Positions 24,435 through 34,512 are shown, numbered from the stretch's first letter. The stretch: DNA of 64,000 nt from Streptomyces xylophagus (GCF_000716435.1 NZ_JNWO01000022.1:92925-156924); one strand, 5' to 3'. The notes: a model not told the origin generated them from the letters alone. Program-made: numbers and translations.

Positions 24435-27137
24435 CTACAGCCCGTAGCGCTCCCGCGCCTCCTTCACCGCCGTCGCCTTGACTTCCCCGCGCCGCGCCAA
24501 CTGCGCCAACGCCGCCACGACGATCGACTCCGCGTCGACGCCGAAGTAACGCCGCGCCGCGTCACGGGTGTCCGACAGACCGAAGCCGTCCGCGCCCAGC
24601 GACGAGTAGTCCTGCTCGACCCACTGCGCGATCTGGTCGGGAACCTGCCGCATGTAGTCGGAGACCGCGAGCACCGGCCCCTCGGCCCCGTGCAGCGCCT
24701 GCCGCACGTACGGCACCCGCTCCTCGCCACGCAGCAGCGCCGCATCCGCCTCCAGCGCGTCGCGCCGCAGCTCGGTCCAGGAGGTCGCCGACCAGACATC
24801 GGCCGCGACACCCCAGTCCTCGGCGAGCAACTGCTGCGCCTTCAACGCCCAGTGGATCGCCGTACCGGAACCGAGCAACTGAATCCGCGCCGCGTTGGCA
24901 GCGGGCGAAAGCCCCGCCGACTCCGCCGTGTTGAAGCGGTACAGCCCCTTGACGATGCCCTCGTCGATGCCCAACCCGGAGGGCTTCGCGGGCTGCGGGA
25001 TCGGCTCGTTGTAGACGGTGAGGTAGTAGAAGACGTTCGAGTCCTCACCCGGCGCCGCCTCGCCGTACATCCGGCGGATGCCGTCGCGCACGATCGCCGC
25101 GACCTCGTACGCGAACGCCGGGTCGTACGACAGCGCCGCCGGGTTCGTCGCCGCGATCACCGGCGAGTGACCGTCCGCGTGCTGGAGACCCTCGCCCGTC
25201 AGCGTCGTACGGCCCGCCGTCGCACCGACCAGGAAGCCGCGGCCGAGCTGGTCGCCGAGCTGCCACATCTGGTCGGCCGTGCGCTGCCAGCCGAACATCG
25301 AGTAGAAGATGTAGAAGGGGATCATCGCTTCGCCGTGCGTCGCGTACGACGTCGACGCGGCGATGAAGTCCGCCATCGAACCGGCCTCGGTGATCCCCTC
25401 GTTGAGGATCTGGCCGTTCTTGGCCTCCTTGTAGTACATGAGCTGGTCGCGGTCGACGGGCTCGTACGTCTGGCCCTTCGGGGAGTAGATCCCCAGCGAG
25501 GGGAACAGGCTCTCCATGCCGAACGTGCGCGCCTCATCCGGCACGATCGGCACCCAGCGCTTACCGGTCTCCTTGTCGCGGACCAGGTCCTTCACGAGAC
25601 GGACGAACGCCATCGTCGTCGCCACGTTCTGCGTGCCGGAACCCTTGTCGAAGGCCGCGAACGCCTTCTCCGAAGCAGAGGGCAGCGGAGCGATCGCGTG
25701 CGTACGACGGGCCGGAGCCGGACCGCCCAGCGCAGCCCGCCGCTCCTGGAGGTAACGGACCTCGGGGGAGTCGGCGCCGGGGTGGCCGTAGGGCACGACC
25801 CCGTCGATGAAGTCGCTGTCCTTGATGGGGAGTTCGAGCAGGTCACGCATCTGCTTGAACTCGTCCGTCGACAGCTTCTTCATCTGGTGGTTGGCGTTCT
25901 TCGACGCGAAGCCCTCGCCGAGCGTGTGGCCCTTGACCGTCTGCGCCAGGATGACCGTCGGGCCGCCCTTGTGCTCTACGGCCGCCTTGTACGCGGCGTA
26001 GACCTTGTTCGCCTCATGACCACCGCGCGAGAGGTGGAAACACTCGAGGATCTTGTCGTCGCTGAGCAGCTTCGCCAGCTCGACGAGCGCCGGGTCCTTG
26101 CCGAAGAAGTCCTCGCGGATGTAGGCGGCGCCACGCGTCTGGTACGTCTGCACCTGGGCGTCCGGTACCTCGCGCAGGCGTCGTACGAGCGCGCCCGTGG
26201 TGTCGAGCTGGAACAGCTCGTCCCAGGCGTTGCCCCACAGCGACTTGATGACCTTCCAGCCGGCGCCCCGGAACTGGGCCTCCAGCTCCTGCACGATCTT
26301 GAAGTTCGCGCGGACCGGGCCGTCGAGGCGCTGGAGGTTGCAGTTGATGACGAAGGTCAGGTTGTCCAGACCCTCACGGCTCGCCAGTGCGAGGGCCGCC
26401 GTCGACTCGGGCTCGTCCATCTCGCCGTCGCCGAGGAACGCCCAGACGTGCGACTCGGAGACGTCCTTGATGCCGCGCGCGGTGAGGTAGCGGTTGAAGC
26501 GCGCCTGGTAGATCGCCGACAGCGGGCCGAGGCCCATCGACACCGTCGGGAACTCCCACAGCCAGGGCAGACGCCGGGGGTGCGGATACGACGGGAGGCC
26601 GTTGCCGCCCGCCTCCTGGCGGAAGTTGTCGAGGTGCGCCTCGGTCAGGCGGCCGTCGAGGAAGGCGCGGGCGTAGATGCCGGGGGAGGCGTGGCCCTGG
26701 ATGTAGAGCTGGTCGCCGGAGCCGTCCGCTTCCTTGCCCTTGAAGAAGTGGTTGAAGCCGGTCTCGTACAGCCAGGCCGCCGAGGCGAAGGTCGCGATGT
26801 GGCCGCCGACGCCGTGTTTCGCGCCTCGGGTCACCATCGCCGCCGCGTTCCAGCGGTTCCACGCGGTGATCCGGCGCTCCAGCGCCTCGTCACCGGGCGC
26901 GGCCGGCTCGGCGGCGGTCGGGATGGTGTTGACGTAGTCCGTCTCGAGCAGCTTGGGCAGCGCGACGCCGTTGCCCTCCGCGCGTTCCAGCGTGCGGCGC
27001 ATCAGGTACGCGGCACGGTGCGGGCCCGCAGCCTTCGTGACGGCGTCCAGGGAGGCCTGCCATTCGGCGGTCTCCTCGGGATCACGGTCCGGGAGCTGGT
27101 CGAGCTCGCTCGGCTGGATGGCGTAGGGGTCGGTCAT
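24435..27137 (-). CDS. aceE: Pyruvate dehydrogenase E1 component, homodimeric type (AceE)
   Basis: AceE decarboxylates pyruvate with thiamine diphosphate and acetylates the lipoyl domain of E2. The 900-residue product is the long homodimeric type. It has [20 protein letters not shown], the ThDP motif [13 protein letters not shown] ending in [28 protein letters not shown] and the transketolase-like [21 protein letters not shown] start at [19 protein letters not shown] lies 8 nt upstream and homologues begin here. A promoter with a perfect palindrome lies about 130 nt upstream, below a GntR regulator gene. Confidence 0.97.
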   Translation of the reverse strand: MTDPYAIQPSELDQLPDRDPEETAEWQASLDAVTKAAGPHRAAYLMRRTLERAEGNGVALPKLLETDYVNTIPTAAEPAAPGDEALERRITAWNRWNAAAMVTRGAKHGVGGHIATFASAAWLYETGFNHFFKGKEADGSGDQLYIQGHASPGIYARAFLDGRLTEAHLDNFRQEAGGNGLPSYPHPRRLPWLWEFPTVSMGLGPLSAIYQARFNRYLTARGIKDVSESHVWAFLGDGEMDEPESTAALALASREGLDNLTFVINCNLQRLDGPVRANFKIVQELEAQFRGAGWKVIKSLWGNAWDELFQLDTTGALVRRLREVPDAQVQTYQTRGAAYIREDFFGKDPALVELAKLLSDDKILECFHLSRGGHEANKVYAAYKAAVEHKGGPTVILAQTVKGHTLGEGFASKNANHQMKKLSTDEFKQMRDLLELPIKDSDFIDGVVPYGHPGADSPEVRYLQERRAALGGPAPARRTHAIAPLPSASEKAFAAFDKGSGTQNVATTMAFVRLVKDLVRDKETGKRWVPIVPDEARTFGMESLFPSLGIYSPKGQTYEPVDRDQLMYYKEAKNGQILNEGITEAGSMADFIAASTSYATHGEAMIPFYIFYSMFGWQRTADQMWQLGDQLGRGFLVGATAGRTTLTGEGLQHADGHSPVIAATNPAALSYDPAFAYEVAAIVRDGIRRMYGEAAPGEDSNVFYYLTVYNEPIPQPAKPSGLGIDEGIVKGLYRFNTAESAGLSPAANAARIQLLGSGTAIHWALKAQQLLAEDWGVAADVWSATSWTELRRDALEADAALLRGEERVPYVRQALHGAEGPVLAVSDYMRQVPDQIAQWVEQDYSSLGADGFGLSDTRDAARRYFGVDAESIVVAALAQLARRGEVKATAVKEARERYGL

Positions 27138-27251
27138 GTCGCCGCCTTCCTCAGTCGAAGGGGGGTGCCCTCGTCGGCAAGGGGTGTTTTCGGGGGTGCC
27201 CTTGGTCTTTGGCAGGACAGGGCGGCGGGCTCTGGTGGGAGCCCGTCGGTG

Positions 27252-27281
27252 ACTGTAACTCCCTGATCGATGATCGATCAA
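27252..27281 (-). promoter_or_regulatory. aceE promoter with overlapping 17-bp palindromic operator
   Basis: On the minus strand TTGATC, an 18-nt spacer and TACAGT resemble a vegetative promoter. The palindrome TGATCGATGATCGATCA (27264-27280, perfect apart from its central base) covers part of the -35 element and the spacer, as expected of a repressor site. The neighbouring GntR/FCD gene, immediately upstream and co-oriented, is the obvious candidate regulator. Confidence 0.7.
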
Positions 27282-27424
27282 AGGTTCCCGGGCAAAATAT
27301 CTTGATTACGAGAAAGTCGGCACGGCGTGCCTTTTGCGGGGGCACCGGGTGCCGTGTTTTTCGCCGTTTTCCGGGGAGTTTTCGCAGGTGAGCATGGCTG
27401 CGCTCGACTGCGAACCCCATCGCT

Positions 27425-28048
27425 TCAAGGGCGCGGGGCGCAGCCCAGAACGTGCGCCTTCACCAGCTCCGCGATCCGCGGATCCCGGCGCCGGAACGCG
27501 GCCACCAACTCCTCGTGCTCCTCCGCGTACGACTGCTGCACCGTCCCCAGCCAACGGATCGACAGCGCCGTGAACACCTCGATGCCGAGGCCCTCCCAGG
27601 TGTGCAGCAGCACCGAGTTCCCGGCCGCCCGGACCAGCTCCCGGTGGAAACCGACCGTGTGCCGCACCTGGCCCGTCCCGTCCGCGTCGCGGTCCGCCTC
27701 GTACAGGGCGGCCACATGCGGTTCGAGCGTCGAGCAGTCCTGGGCCAGCTTCTCCGCCGCCAGCTCCGCCGCGATCGCCTCAAGACCGGCCCGCACCGGG
27801 TAGCTCTCCTCCAGGTCGGCCGCCGTCAGATTCCGGACCCGCACGCCCTTGTTCGGTGCCGACTCGATCAGCCGCAGCGACTCCAGCTCGCGCAACGCCT
27901 CCCGCACCGGCGTCTGGCTGACCTCAAGCTCGGTCGCGATCCGACGCTCCACGATCCGCTCGCCCGGCTTCCAGCGCCCGCTGACGATCCCCTCCACGAT
28001 GTGCTCGCGGATCTGTTCGCGCAGCGAGTGGACGACGGGCGCGGTCAT
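27425..28048 (-). CDS. GntR family (FadR/FCD subgroup) transcriptional regulator
   Basis: A 207-residue protein: winged HTH (SLREQIREHIVEGIVSGRWK; ELEVSQTPVREALRELESLR) followed by an FCD ligand-binding domain (SYPVRAGLEAIAAELAAEKL; TVGFHRELVRAAGNSVLLHT). Metal/ligand residues typical of FCD (Asp, then His in VGFHREL) are partly present. FCD regulators sense organic acids; PdhR of E. coli, which controls aceE, is in the same group. AAGGAG lies 5 nt before the ATG. Its place directly upstream of aceE suggests it controls pyruvate dehydrogenase (inference). Confidence 0.92.
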   Translation of the reverse strand: MTAPVVHSLREQIREHIVEGIVSGRWKPGERIVERRIATELEVSQTPVREALRELESLRLIESAPNKGVRVRNLTAADLEESYPVRAGLEAIAAELAAEKLAQDCSTLEPHVAALYEADRDADGTGQVRHTVGFHRELVRAAGNSVLLHTWEGLGIEVFTALSIRWLGTVQQSYAEEHEELVAAFRRRDPRIAELVKAHVLGCAPRP

Positions 28049-28302
28049 GAGAGCTCCTTAAGGGCGTTTGACGTTTAGACAATAAGGCCGCACACCCGCT
28101 CGGGAGGGGCGCACGGGGGCGCTTTCATGCAGGTGAGACGAGACTTACACGCTGTCAGGGCAACCGGCTCCGTAAAGACCCGTACCGGCCCCGGCCCGGA
28201 GCCGTCACCACCGTGTCACCGGCAGAACCTCCCCGGCCCCGGACGGTGTCGCCGTCCGTAGGGGTGCCGCGAGAGGTGCCCCTCGGCACATCGGGGGACG
28301 GC

Positions 28303-28950
28303 ATGAACAGTGGACTTCTTCGGAGCGCGGGACTCGGACTGGTGACCGTGGCGGCGCTGACCCTGGGGGTGGCCGGGTGCAGGCCGACGCCCTCGCACGC
28401 GGCGTCGGCGACGACCGGTACGCCCCTGCGGAACATGTCCGGCACGGCGGCCGGCGGCGGCGCCTGCGTCTTCGTGAAACCGGACGGCGCCCAGAAGCTC
28501 GGCCACGTCGGCTGGGGCTTCCGGATCACCGGCACGAACACCTGGGAGTACGGCGCCGTCGAGAACCCCACCAACAAGCTGTACACCCCGCCCGGCGGCG
28601 ACATCGGCGCCTGGCACACGACGGGATCGTACGCCCGGATGCTGAGCGACATGTCCCGGGATGCGCACTACCCGGGCCACTCGACCCACCCCTACAGCCG
28701 CTACCGCTGCACCGGTTCGTCGACGAGTGACGTGGGCACCGCCCAGGACATGGTCCGGCAGGTCGAGCGGCGCGGCTTCCTCGTCGGCGTCGACCCGAGG
28801 ACCGGGAAGCTCACCTCACGGGACTGCCTGGACGCGACGTACGACGTGCTGCGCGCGTACCGCACCCGGCATCTGACGCCCGCGCCGAAGCTGTACATCC
28901 CGAACGTGTGGGTGGAGACGCTGGTGCTGTGGAGCGACCGGACGTTGTAG
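28303..28950 (+). CDS. Secreted lipoprotein of unknown function
   Basis: A 215-residue protein with a lipoprotein signal (MNSGLLRSAGLGLVTVAALT ending in the lipobox LGVAGC) and a mature part containing GACVFVKPDGAQKLGHVGWG, NTWEYGAVENPTNKLYTPPG and LTSRDCLDATYDVLRAYRTR. The mature part looks like a cysteine-containing NlpC/P60-like or DUF4105-like fold, but I cannot place it firmly. GGGGGAC precedes the ATG. It is convergent with sucB across a strong terminator. Confidence 0.7.
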   Translation: MNSGLLRSAGLGLVTVAALTLGVAGCRPTPSHAASATTGTPLRNMSGTAAGGGACVFVKPDGAQKLGHVGWGFRITGTNTWEYGAVENPTNKLYTPPGGDIGAWHTTGSYARMLSDMSRDAHYPGHSTHPYSRYRCTGSSTSDVGTAQDMVRQVERRGFLVGVDPRTGKLTSRDCLDATYDVLRAYRTRHLTPAPKLYIPNVWVETLVLWSDRTL

Positions 28951-28959
28951 GAAACGCGC

Positions 28960-28995
28960 GGCGCCCCCGCCCGGAGAGCTCCGGACGGGGGCGCC
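28960..28995. terminator. Bidirectional terminator between the lipoprotein gene and sucB
   Basis: GGCGCCCCCG (28960-28969) and CGGGGGCGCC (28986-28995) form the outer stem; CCGGAG and CTCCGG extend it inside after one mismatch, leaving a very small loop. It lies between two convergent genes. Confidence 0.85.
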
Positions 28996-29015
28996 GTACA
29001 AACGGACCGGGTGCC

Positions 29016-30818
29016 TTACAGGCCGAGCTCGACCTCGAACTCGCCCGCCTCCAGGATCGCCTTGACGGCCGTCAGGTAACGGGCCGCGTCGGCGCCGTCC
29101 ACCAGGCGGTGGTCGTAGGAGAGGGTCAGGTACGTCATGTCGCGGACGCCGATGACCGTGCCCTCCTCCGTCTCGATGACGGCCGGGCGCTTGACCGTGG
29201 CGCCGATGCCGAGGATCGCGACCTGGTTCGGCGGCACGATGATCGTGTCGAAGAGCGCGCCGCGCGAACCGGTGTTGGAGATGGTGAAGGTCGCGCCGGA
29301 CAGCTCGTCCGGGGTGATCTTGTTCGCCCGGACCTTGCCCGCGAGCTCGGCGGTGGCCTTGGCGATACCGGCGATGTTCAGGTCGCCCGCGTGCTTGATG
29401 ACCGGGGTCATCAGGCCCTTCTCGGAGTCCACCGCGATACCGACGCTCTCGGTGTCGAAGTAGGTGATCGTGCCCTCTTCGACGTTGATCCGGGCGTTGA
29501 TGGCCGGGTGGGCCTTCAGTGCCTGGGCCGCCGCCTTCACGTAGAACGGCATCGGGGAGAGCTTGACGCCCTCGCGCGCGGCGAAGGAGTCCTTGGCCTG
29601 GGCGCGGAGCCGCATGAGCCGCGTGACGTCGACCTCGACGACCGAGGACAGCTGCGCCTGCTCGTGCAGCGCCTTGACCATGTTGTCGCCGATGACCTTG
29701 CGGATGCGGGGCATCTTGACGGTCTGGCCGCGGAGGGGAGAGGCCTCCAGGGTCGGGGTCTTCTTGGCAGTCACGGCGGCCGGAGCGGCGGCGGCTACGG
29801 GAGCCGGAGCAGCTGCGGCGGCCTTCGCGGCCTCGGCGGCGGCGAGGACGTCCTGCTTGCGGATACGGCCGCCGACGCCGGTGCCCTTGACGGTGGACAG
29901 GTCGACGCCGTTCTCGGCGGCGAGCTTGCGCACCAGCGGGGTCACGTAGGCGCCGTCGTCCGTGGCCTGCGCGGCGGCGGGCGCCGGAGCGGCCGGGGCC
30001 ACCGGAGCCGGAGCAGCGACCGGCGCGGGAGCCGGGGCGACCGGAGCCGCGGCGACCGGGGCGGGCGCCGGAGCCGGCGGGGCGACGGGGGCGGGCGGCG
30101 CGACCGGAGCCGCGGGGGCCACCGGCGCGGCTGCGACCGGCGCGGGGGCCGGAGCGGCCGGAGCCGGGGCAGCCGCCGGAGCGGCACCCGGGGCGCCGAC
30201 GACGGCGAGCTTGGCGCCGACCTCGGCGGTCTCGTCCTCGCCGACCAGGATCTCCAGCAGGACGCCGGCGACCGGCGAGGGGATCTCGGTGTCGACCTTG
30301 TCGGTGGAGACCTCGAGGAGGGGCTCGTCCTCGGCGACCTCTTCGCCGACCGCCTTCAGCCAGCGGGTGACGGTGCCCTCGGTGACGGACTCGCCCAGTG
30401 CGGGCAGGACCACGTCGGTACCGGAGGCGCCGGCGGCCGGAGCGGCGGCAGCGGGGGCGGGTGCGGCCGGGGCGGGCGCCGGAGCCGCGGGGGCCTCGGC
30501 GACCGGAGCCGGAGCAGCCACGGGGGCCGGAGCCGCCACGGGCTCGGCGGCCGGGGCCGGGGCAGCGGCGGGAGCGCCGGTGCCGTCGTCGATCACGGCC
30601 AGCTCGGCGCCGACCTCGACGGTCTCGTCCTCGGCCACCTTGATGGAGGCCAGCACACCGGCGACGGGCGAGGGGATCTCGGTGTCGACCTTGTCGGTCG
30701 ACACCTCGAGCAGCGGCTCGTCGGCCTCTACTCGCTCGCCCTCGGCCTTCAGCCAGCGGGTGACAGTGCCCTCGGTGACGCTTTCACCGAGCGCCGGAAG
30801 GGTTACGGAAACCGCCAT
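29016..30818 (-). CDS. sucB: Dihydrolipoamide acyltransferase E2 with two lipoyl domains (SucB-type)
   Basis: The E2 core transfers acyl groups from lipoyl arms to CoA in a 2-oxoacid dehydrogenase complex. Order of domains in the 600 residues: lipoyl domain 1 (Lys43 in [11 protein letters not shown]), Ala/Pro linker, lipoyl domain 2 (Lys174), long Ala/Pro linker, E3-binding domain (about 290-327, [20 protein letters not shown]) and the catalytic domain ending with [16 protein letters not shown] (His570, Asp574). In actinobacteria this 'SucB' type E2 often serves the pyruvate dehydrogenase, with AceE as E1. lpd lies immediately upstream, 57 nt away, and is surely co-transcribed. Confidence 0.95.
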   Translation of the reverse strand: MAVSVTLPALGESVTEGTVTRWLKAEGERVEADEPLLEVSTDKVDTEIPSPVAGVLASIKVAEDETVEVGAELAVIDDGTGAPAAAPAPAAEPVAAPAPVAAPAPVAEAPAAPAPAPAAPAPAAAAPAAGASGTDVVLPALGESVTEGTVTRWLKAVGEEVAEDEPLLEVSTDKVDTEIPSPVAGVLLEILVGEDETAEVGAKLAVVGAPGAAPAAAPAPAAPAPAPVAAAPVAPAAPVAPPAPVAPPAPAPAPVAAAPVAPAPAPVAAPAPVAPAAPAPAAAQATDDGAYVTPLVRKLAAENGVDLSTVKGTGVGGRIRKQDVLAAAEAAKAAAAAPAPVAAAAPAAVTAKKTPTLEASPLRGQTVKMPRIRKVIGDNMVKALHEQAQLSSVVEVDVTRLMRLRAQAKDSFAAREGVKLSPMPFYVKAAAQALKAHPAINARINVEEGTITYFDTESVGIAVDSEKGLMTPVIKHAGDLNIAGIAKATAELAGKVRANKITPDELSGATFTISNTGSRGALFDTIIVPPNQVAILGIGATVKRPAVIETEEGTVIGVRDMTYLTLSYDHRLVDGADAARYLTAVKAILEAGEFEVELGL

Positions 30819-30875
30819 GGTTTCGGTTGCTCCTTACGAATTGCGGAAGTCTGTGTCGTCGTCCGACCGAGGGGG

Positions 30876-32264
30876 TCAGTCGTGGGAGTGGAGAGGCTTG
30901 CCCGCCAGTGCCAGGTGGGCCTCGCCGAGCGCCTCGTTCTGCGTCGGGTGGGCGTGGATCAGCTGGGCGACCTCGGCGGGCAGCGCCTCCCAGTTGTAGA
31001 TCAGCTGGGCTTCGCCGACCTGCTCGCCCATGCGGTCGCCGACCATGTGGACGCCGACCACGGCACCGTCCTTCACCTGGACGAGCTTGATCTCGCCCGA
31101 GGTGTTGAGGATCTTGCTCTTGCCGTTGCCCGCGAGGTTGTACTTCAGAGCGACGACCTTGTCCGCGCCGTAGATCTCCTTGGCCTTGGCCTCGGTGATG
31201 CCCACGGAGGCGACCTCGGGGTGGCAGTACGTCACCCTGGGGACACCGTCGTAGTCGATCGGAACGGTCTTCAGACCGGCCAGACGCTCCGCCACCAGGA
31301 TGCCCTCGGCGAAGCCGACGTGCGCGAGCTGGAGGGTCGGGACCAGGTCACCGACGGCGGAGATGGTCGGGACGTTCGTCCGCATGTACTCGTCGACCAG
31401 GACGTAGCCGCGGTCCATGGCGACGCCCTGCTCCTCGTAGCCGAGACCGGCGGAGACGGGCCCGCGGCCGACGGCGACGAGCAGCAGCTCGGCCTCGAAC
31501 TCCTTGCCGTCGGCGAGGGTGACCTTGACACCGGACTCGGTGTACTCGGCCTTCGAGAAGAAGGTGCCCAGGTTGAACTTGATGCCGCGCTTGCGGAACG
31601 CGCGCTCAAGAAGCTTGGAGGAGTTCTCGTCCTCAAGGGGAGCGAGGTGCTTCAGGCCCTCGACGATCGTCACGTCGGCGCCGAAGGACTTCCACGCGGA
31701 GGCGAACTCCACGCCGATGACACCGCCGCCCAGGATGATCGCAGACTGCGGCACGCGGTCCAGGACGAGGGCGTGGTCCGAGGAGATGATCCGGTTGCCG
31801 TCGATCTCCAGGCCCGGCAGCGACTTCGGCACGGAGCCGGTCGCCAGCAGGACGTGGCGGCCCTGGATGCGCTGGCCGTTGACGTCGACGGAGGTGGGGG
31901 AGGTGAGCTTGCCCTCACCCTCGATGTAGTGCACCTTGCGGGATGCGATCAGACCCTGCAGGCCCTTGTAGAGGCCCGAGATGACGCCGTCCTTGTACTT
32001 GTGGACGGCCGGTACGTCGATGCCCTCGAAGGTGGCCTTGACGCCGAACTGCTCGCTCTCGCGGGCCTGGTCGGCGATCTCGCCCGCGTGGAGCAGAGCC
32101 TTGGTGGGGATGCATCCCCGGTGCAGGCAGGTGCCGCCGACCTTGTCCTTCTCGATCAGGGCGACGTCCAGTCCCAGCTGGGCCCCGCGCAGCGCCGCGG
32201 CGTAACCGCCACTGCCACCGCCGAGGATCACTAGGTCGAAAACGGTGCTGGCGTCGTTCGCCAC
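30876..32264 (-). CDS. lpd: Dihydrolipoamide dehydrogenase (E3)
   Basis: E3 reoxidises dihydrolipoyl arms and passes electrons to NAD. The 462-residue flavoprotein shows the FAD motif VILGGGSGGYAAALRGAQLG, the redox disulfide GGTCLHRGCIPTK (Cys46, Cys51), the NAD-binding ILGGGVIGVEFASAWKSFG and the C-terminal His439/Glu444 of HPTQNEALGE. The GTG start is preferred: GGAGG lies 7 nt upstream. It heads an lpd-sucB transcription unit. A gap of almost 400 nt with repeats precedes it. Confidence 0.96.
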   Translation of the reverse strand: MANDASTVFDLVILGGGSGGYAAALRGAQLGLDVALIEKDKVGGTCLHRGCIPTKALLHAGEIADQARESEQFGVKATFEGIDVPAVHKYKDGVISGLYKGLQGLIASRKVHYIEGEGKLTSPTSVDVNGQRIQGRHVLLATGSVPKSLPGLEIDGNRIISSDHALVLDRVPQSAIILGGGVIGVEFASAWKSFGADVTIVEGLKHLAPLEDENSSKLLERAFRKRGIKFNLGTFFSKAEYTESGVKVTLADGKEFEAELLLVAVGRGPVSAGLGYEEQGVAMDRGYVLVDEYMRTNVPTISAVGDLVPTLQLAHVGFAEGILVAERLAGLKTVPIDYDGVPRVTYCHPEVASVGITEAKAKEIYGADKVVALKYNLAGNGKSKILNTSGEIKLVQVKDGAVVGVHMVGDRMGEQVGEAQLIYNWEALPAEVAQLIHAHPTQNEALGEAHLALAGKPLHSHD

Positions 32265-32481
32265 GTCACGTCCTCCATGCATGTGCGCCGTACGCCGGTC
32301 GTCAGTGACCGCGCGGCGGCTGGTGTCCGGCCGCTCTTTCTCCGGCCCTGTGGTGGGGGCCCTGTCCTGCCGAGCCCATCTTCGCACTTGTCGAGGCCCA
32401 ACGAGACGCCGGGCCTGGGTGTGAGACGCCACACGCTCACATGAGAGACGGTGAATTGTTGAGACACCTGGGCGCGACCCC

Positions 32482-32550
32482 CCAGAGGCGCGGGGCTGTA
32501 TCGATATGCAGCTCCGCTGCGGGGCGCGACCGGACCCGCAGTCGCCGCAG
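32482..32550 (+). repeat. Dispersed repeat family A, long variant (copy 9)
   Basis: The family core is split: GCGCGGGGCTG is followed by TATCGATATGC and a hairpin (GCAGCTCCGCTGC) where normal copies have GAACT, then GGGGCGCGACC resumes the family. The same inserted TATCGATA-type sequence occurs at 60908. It lies in the lpd upstream gap. Confidence 0.7.
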
Positions 32551-32576
32551 CCCTGGGTGTGACCCCCTAGGGGCCT

Positions 32577-32619
32577 AGGGGCGCGGGGAACTGCGCGACC
32601 AGCCACAACCGGCCCGCAG
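32577..32619 (+). repeat. Dispersed repeat family A, copy 3
   Basis: AGGGGCGCGGGGAACTGCGC, then GACCAGCCACAACCGGCCCG, the fullest form of the family. It is 30 nt downstream of a long-variant copy and close to the end of pepA. Apart from these two copies I see nothing coding in 32265-32658. Confidence 0.9.
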
Positions 32620-32658
32620 CCGCCCACGCCCCTCAGGCATCGAGCTATTAGGCGAACG

Positions 32659-34182
32659 TCAGCCCAGGTCACCCGCAGCAGTCAGCTCCGCCAGCCGCAC
32701 CAACGTACGCACAGCAGACCCCGTCCCACCCTTGGGGGTGTAGCCGAACGGCCCGCCCTCGTTGAACGCCGGCCCAGCGATGTCGACGTGGGCCCAGGTG
32801 ATCCCCTCGCCCACGAACTCCCGCAGGAACAGCCCGGCGACGAGCCCACCGCCCATCCGCTCACCCATGTTCGCGATGTCGGCGGTGGGGGAGTCCATCC
32901 CCTTACGCAGATGCTCCGGCAACGGCATCGGCCACGACGGCTCCCCGACCTCCTCGGCCGCGTCCACGATCGCCGCACGGAAGGCATCATCGTTGGCCAT
33001 CACGCCGAACGTGCGGCTCCCCAGAGCCAGAACCATCGCCCCCGTCAGCGTCGCCACGTCCACGATCGCGTCCGGCTTCTCCGCCGACGCCGCCCACAGC
33101 GCGTCCGCGAGCACCAGCCGGCCCTCCGCGTCCGTGTTGAGGACCTCGACGGTCTTGCCGCTGTACATGCGCAGCACGTCACCGGGCCGGGTCGCGGAGC
33201 CGGACGGCATGTTCTCGGCGAGCGCGAGCCAGCCGGTCACGTTGACCGCGAGGCCCAGACGCGCGGCGGCGACGACGGCCGCGAACACGGCGGCCGCACC
33301 GCTCATGTCGCACTTCATCGTCTCGTTGTGCCCGGCCGGCTTGAGCGAGATGCCGCCCGAGTCGTACGTGATGCCCTTGCCGACGAACGCGAGGTGCTTG
33401 GTGGCTTCGGCGTGCGTGTACGACAGCTTCACCAGGCGCGGACCGGCCGCGGAACCGGCGCCGACGCCGAGGATGCCGCCGTAGCCGCCCTTCTCCAGGG
33501 CCTTCTCGTCGAGCACCTCGACCTTGATGCCGTGCTCCTTGGCCGCGGTCTGCGCGACGGCGGCGAAGGCCTCGGGGTCGAGGTCGTTCGGCGGGGTGTT
33601 GATCAGGTCGCGGGCGCGGTTCAGCTCCTCGGTGACCGCCAACGCGCGCTCTACGGCCGCCTTGTACTCCTTGTCGCGCGGCTTGCCACCGAGCAGGGCG
33701 ACCTCGCCGAGCGGGCCCTTGCCGCCGCTCTTCGCGTCCTTGCCGTTGTCCTTGTACGCGTCGAAGGAGTACGCGCCGAGCAGCGCGCCCTCGGCGATCG
33801 CGCCGGCGTCGGCGGCGTCGGTGAGGGGGAGCGCGAAGGCGGCCTTCTTGGCGCCGGTGAGGGCGCGGGCGGCGACGCCGGCGGCCCGGCGCAGCGCCTC
33901 GGCGCCGTAGGCCTCGTCGTCCGCGGGCTCCGTGCCGAGGCCCACCGCGAGAACGAGGGGTGCCTTGAAGCCGGCCGGGGCGGGCAGCTTCGTGATCTCG
34001 CCCTCGGCACCGGAGGCGCCCAGGGTCTCCAGGATGCCGGCGAGCCTGCCGTCGTACGCCTTGTCCACGGCGTCGGCGCCCGGTGCGACGACCGGGCCCT
34101 TGCCGCCCTTGCCGACACCGATCACGATCGCGTCGGCCCGCAGGCCGGGCGCCGCGGCGGTGCTGAGAGTGAGAGCAGTCAC
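32659..34182 (-). CDS. pepA: Leucyl aminopeptidase, M17 family (PepA)
   Basis: A 507-residue M17 aminopeptidase that removes N-terminal residues using two metal ions. The N-terminal macro-like domain leads to the catalytic domain with metal-site and active-site motifs VGKGITYDSGGISLKPAG, MKCDMSGAAAV and VLNTDAEGRLVLADAL (the family signature). GTG start; only a weak purine stretch lies upstream. Beyond its start is a small minus-strand frame and the divergent exopolysaccharide locus. Confidence 0.95.
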   Translation of the reverse strand: MTALTLSTAAAPGLRADAIVIGVGKGGKGPVVAPGADAVDKAYDGRLAGILETLGASGAEGEITKLPAPAGFKAPLVLAVGLGTEPADDEAYGAEALRRAAGVAARALTGAKKAAFALPLTDAADAGAIAEGALLGAYSFDAYKDNGKDAKSGGKGPLGEVALLGGKPRDKEYKAAVERALAVTEELNRARDLINTPPNDLDPEAFAAVAQTAAKEHGIKVEVLDEKALEKGGYGGILGVGAGSAAGPRLVKLSYTHAEATKHLAFVGKGITYDSGGISLKPAGHNETMKCDMSGAAAVFAAVVAAARLGLAVNVTGWLALAENMPSGSATRPGDVLRMYSGKTVEVLNTDAEGRLVLADALWAASAEKPDAIVDVATLTGAMVLALGSRTFGVMANDDAFRAAIVDAAEEVGEPSWPMPLPEHLRKGMDSPTADIANMGERMGGGLVAGLFLREFVGEGITWAHVDIAGPAFNEGGPFGYTPKGGTGSAVRTLVRLAELTAAGDLG

Positions 34183-34357
34183 AGTGGTGAATTCTCGCTT
34201 CCGATGTGAAGTTGCGGTGGTCGAGCGGGGTGGGTCGACCGGGCCCGACAGCCGACCCTATTTCCGACCTGCGGCGGCGGTAGGCATGGGGGGCTGGCGA
34301 AGGCCCAGGACGAGCCTACGCGCGTGTGCGCGGTGGCTCATTCCCGCGGGGGTTCAC

Positions 34358-34462
34358 TCAGCGTGACGGCGTGGCCACTTCTCGATCCTCACCCTCGATG
34401 TCCTGCGCCACACTCGTGAGGTTCATGTGGGCGACATGCTCATCGATTTGCATGATTTCCAT
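34358..34462 (-). CDS. Possible small protein of 34 residues upstream of pepA
   Basis: A short frame with ATG preceded by GGAGG (4 nt spacing), translating MEIMQIDEHVAHMNLTSVAQ, then DIEGEDREVATPSR. Its base composition is lower in GC than the neighbours. The Shine-Dalgarno sequence is one arm of a 9-bp inverted repeat (34463-34471 and 34487-34495), whose other arm lies in the leader of the divergent secreted-protein gene. It ends 175 nt before pepA on the same strand. I recognise no family. The rest of 34183-34512 shows nothing else coding. Confidence 0.4.
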   Translation of the reverse strand: MEIMQIDEHVAHMNLTSVAQDIEGEDREVATPSR

Positions 34463-34495
34463 CGATCCTCCGCGAGTCGACCACAGGGAGGATCG
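34463..34495. repeat. Inverted repeat CGATCCTCC / GGAGGATCG
   Basis: A perfect 9-bp inverted repeat with a 15-nt centre between the 34-residue minus-strand frame and the secreted deacetylase-like gene. One arm contains the Shine-Dalgarno sequence of the minus-strand frame; in either transcript it could form a hairpin. Confidence 0.55.
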
Positions 34496-34512
34496 CTTGG
34501 GGGAGGGACGAC

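Noticed and set aside
24690..27266. 858-codon plus-strand frame opposite aceE
   Set aside because: Composition-driven shadow of aceE; no ribosome site and no recognisable protein.
28908..32234. 1108-codon plus-strand frame opposite sucB and lpd
   Set aside because: It spans two real genes and their spacer in antisense; Arg/Gly/Asp-rich low complexity only mirrors the Ala/Pro linkers of SucB.
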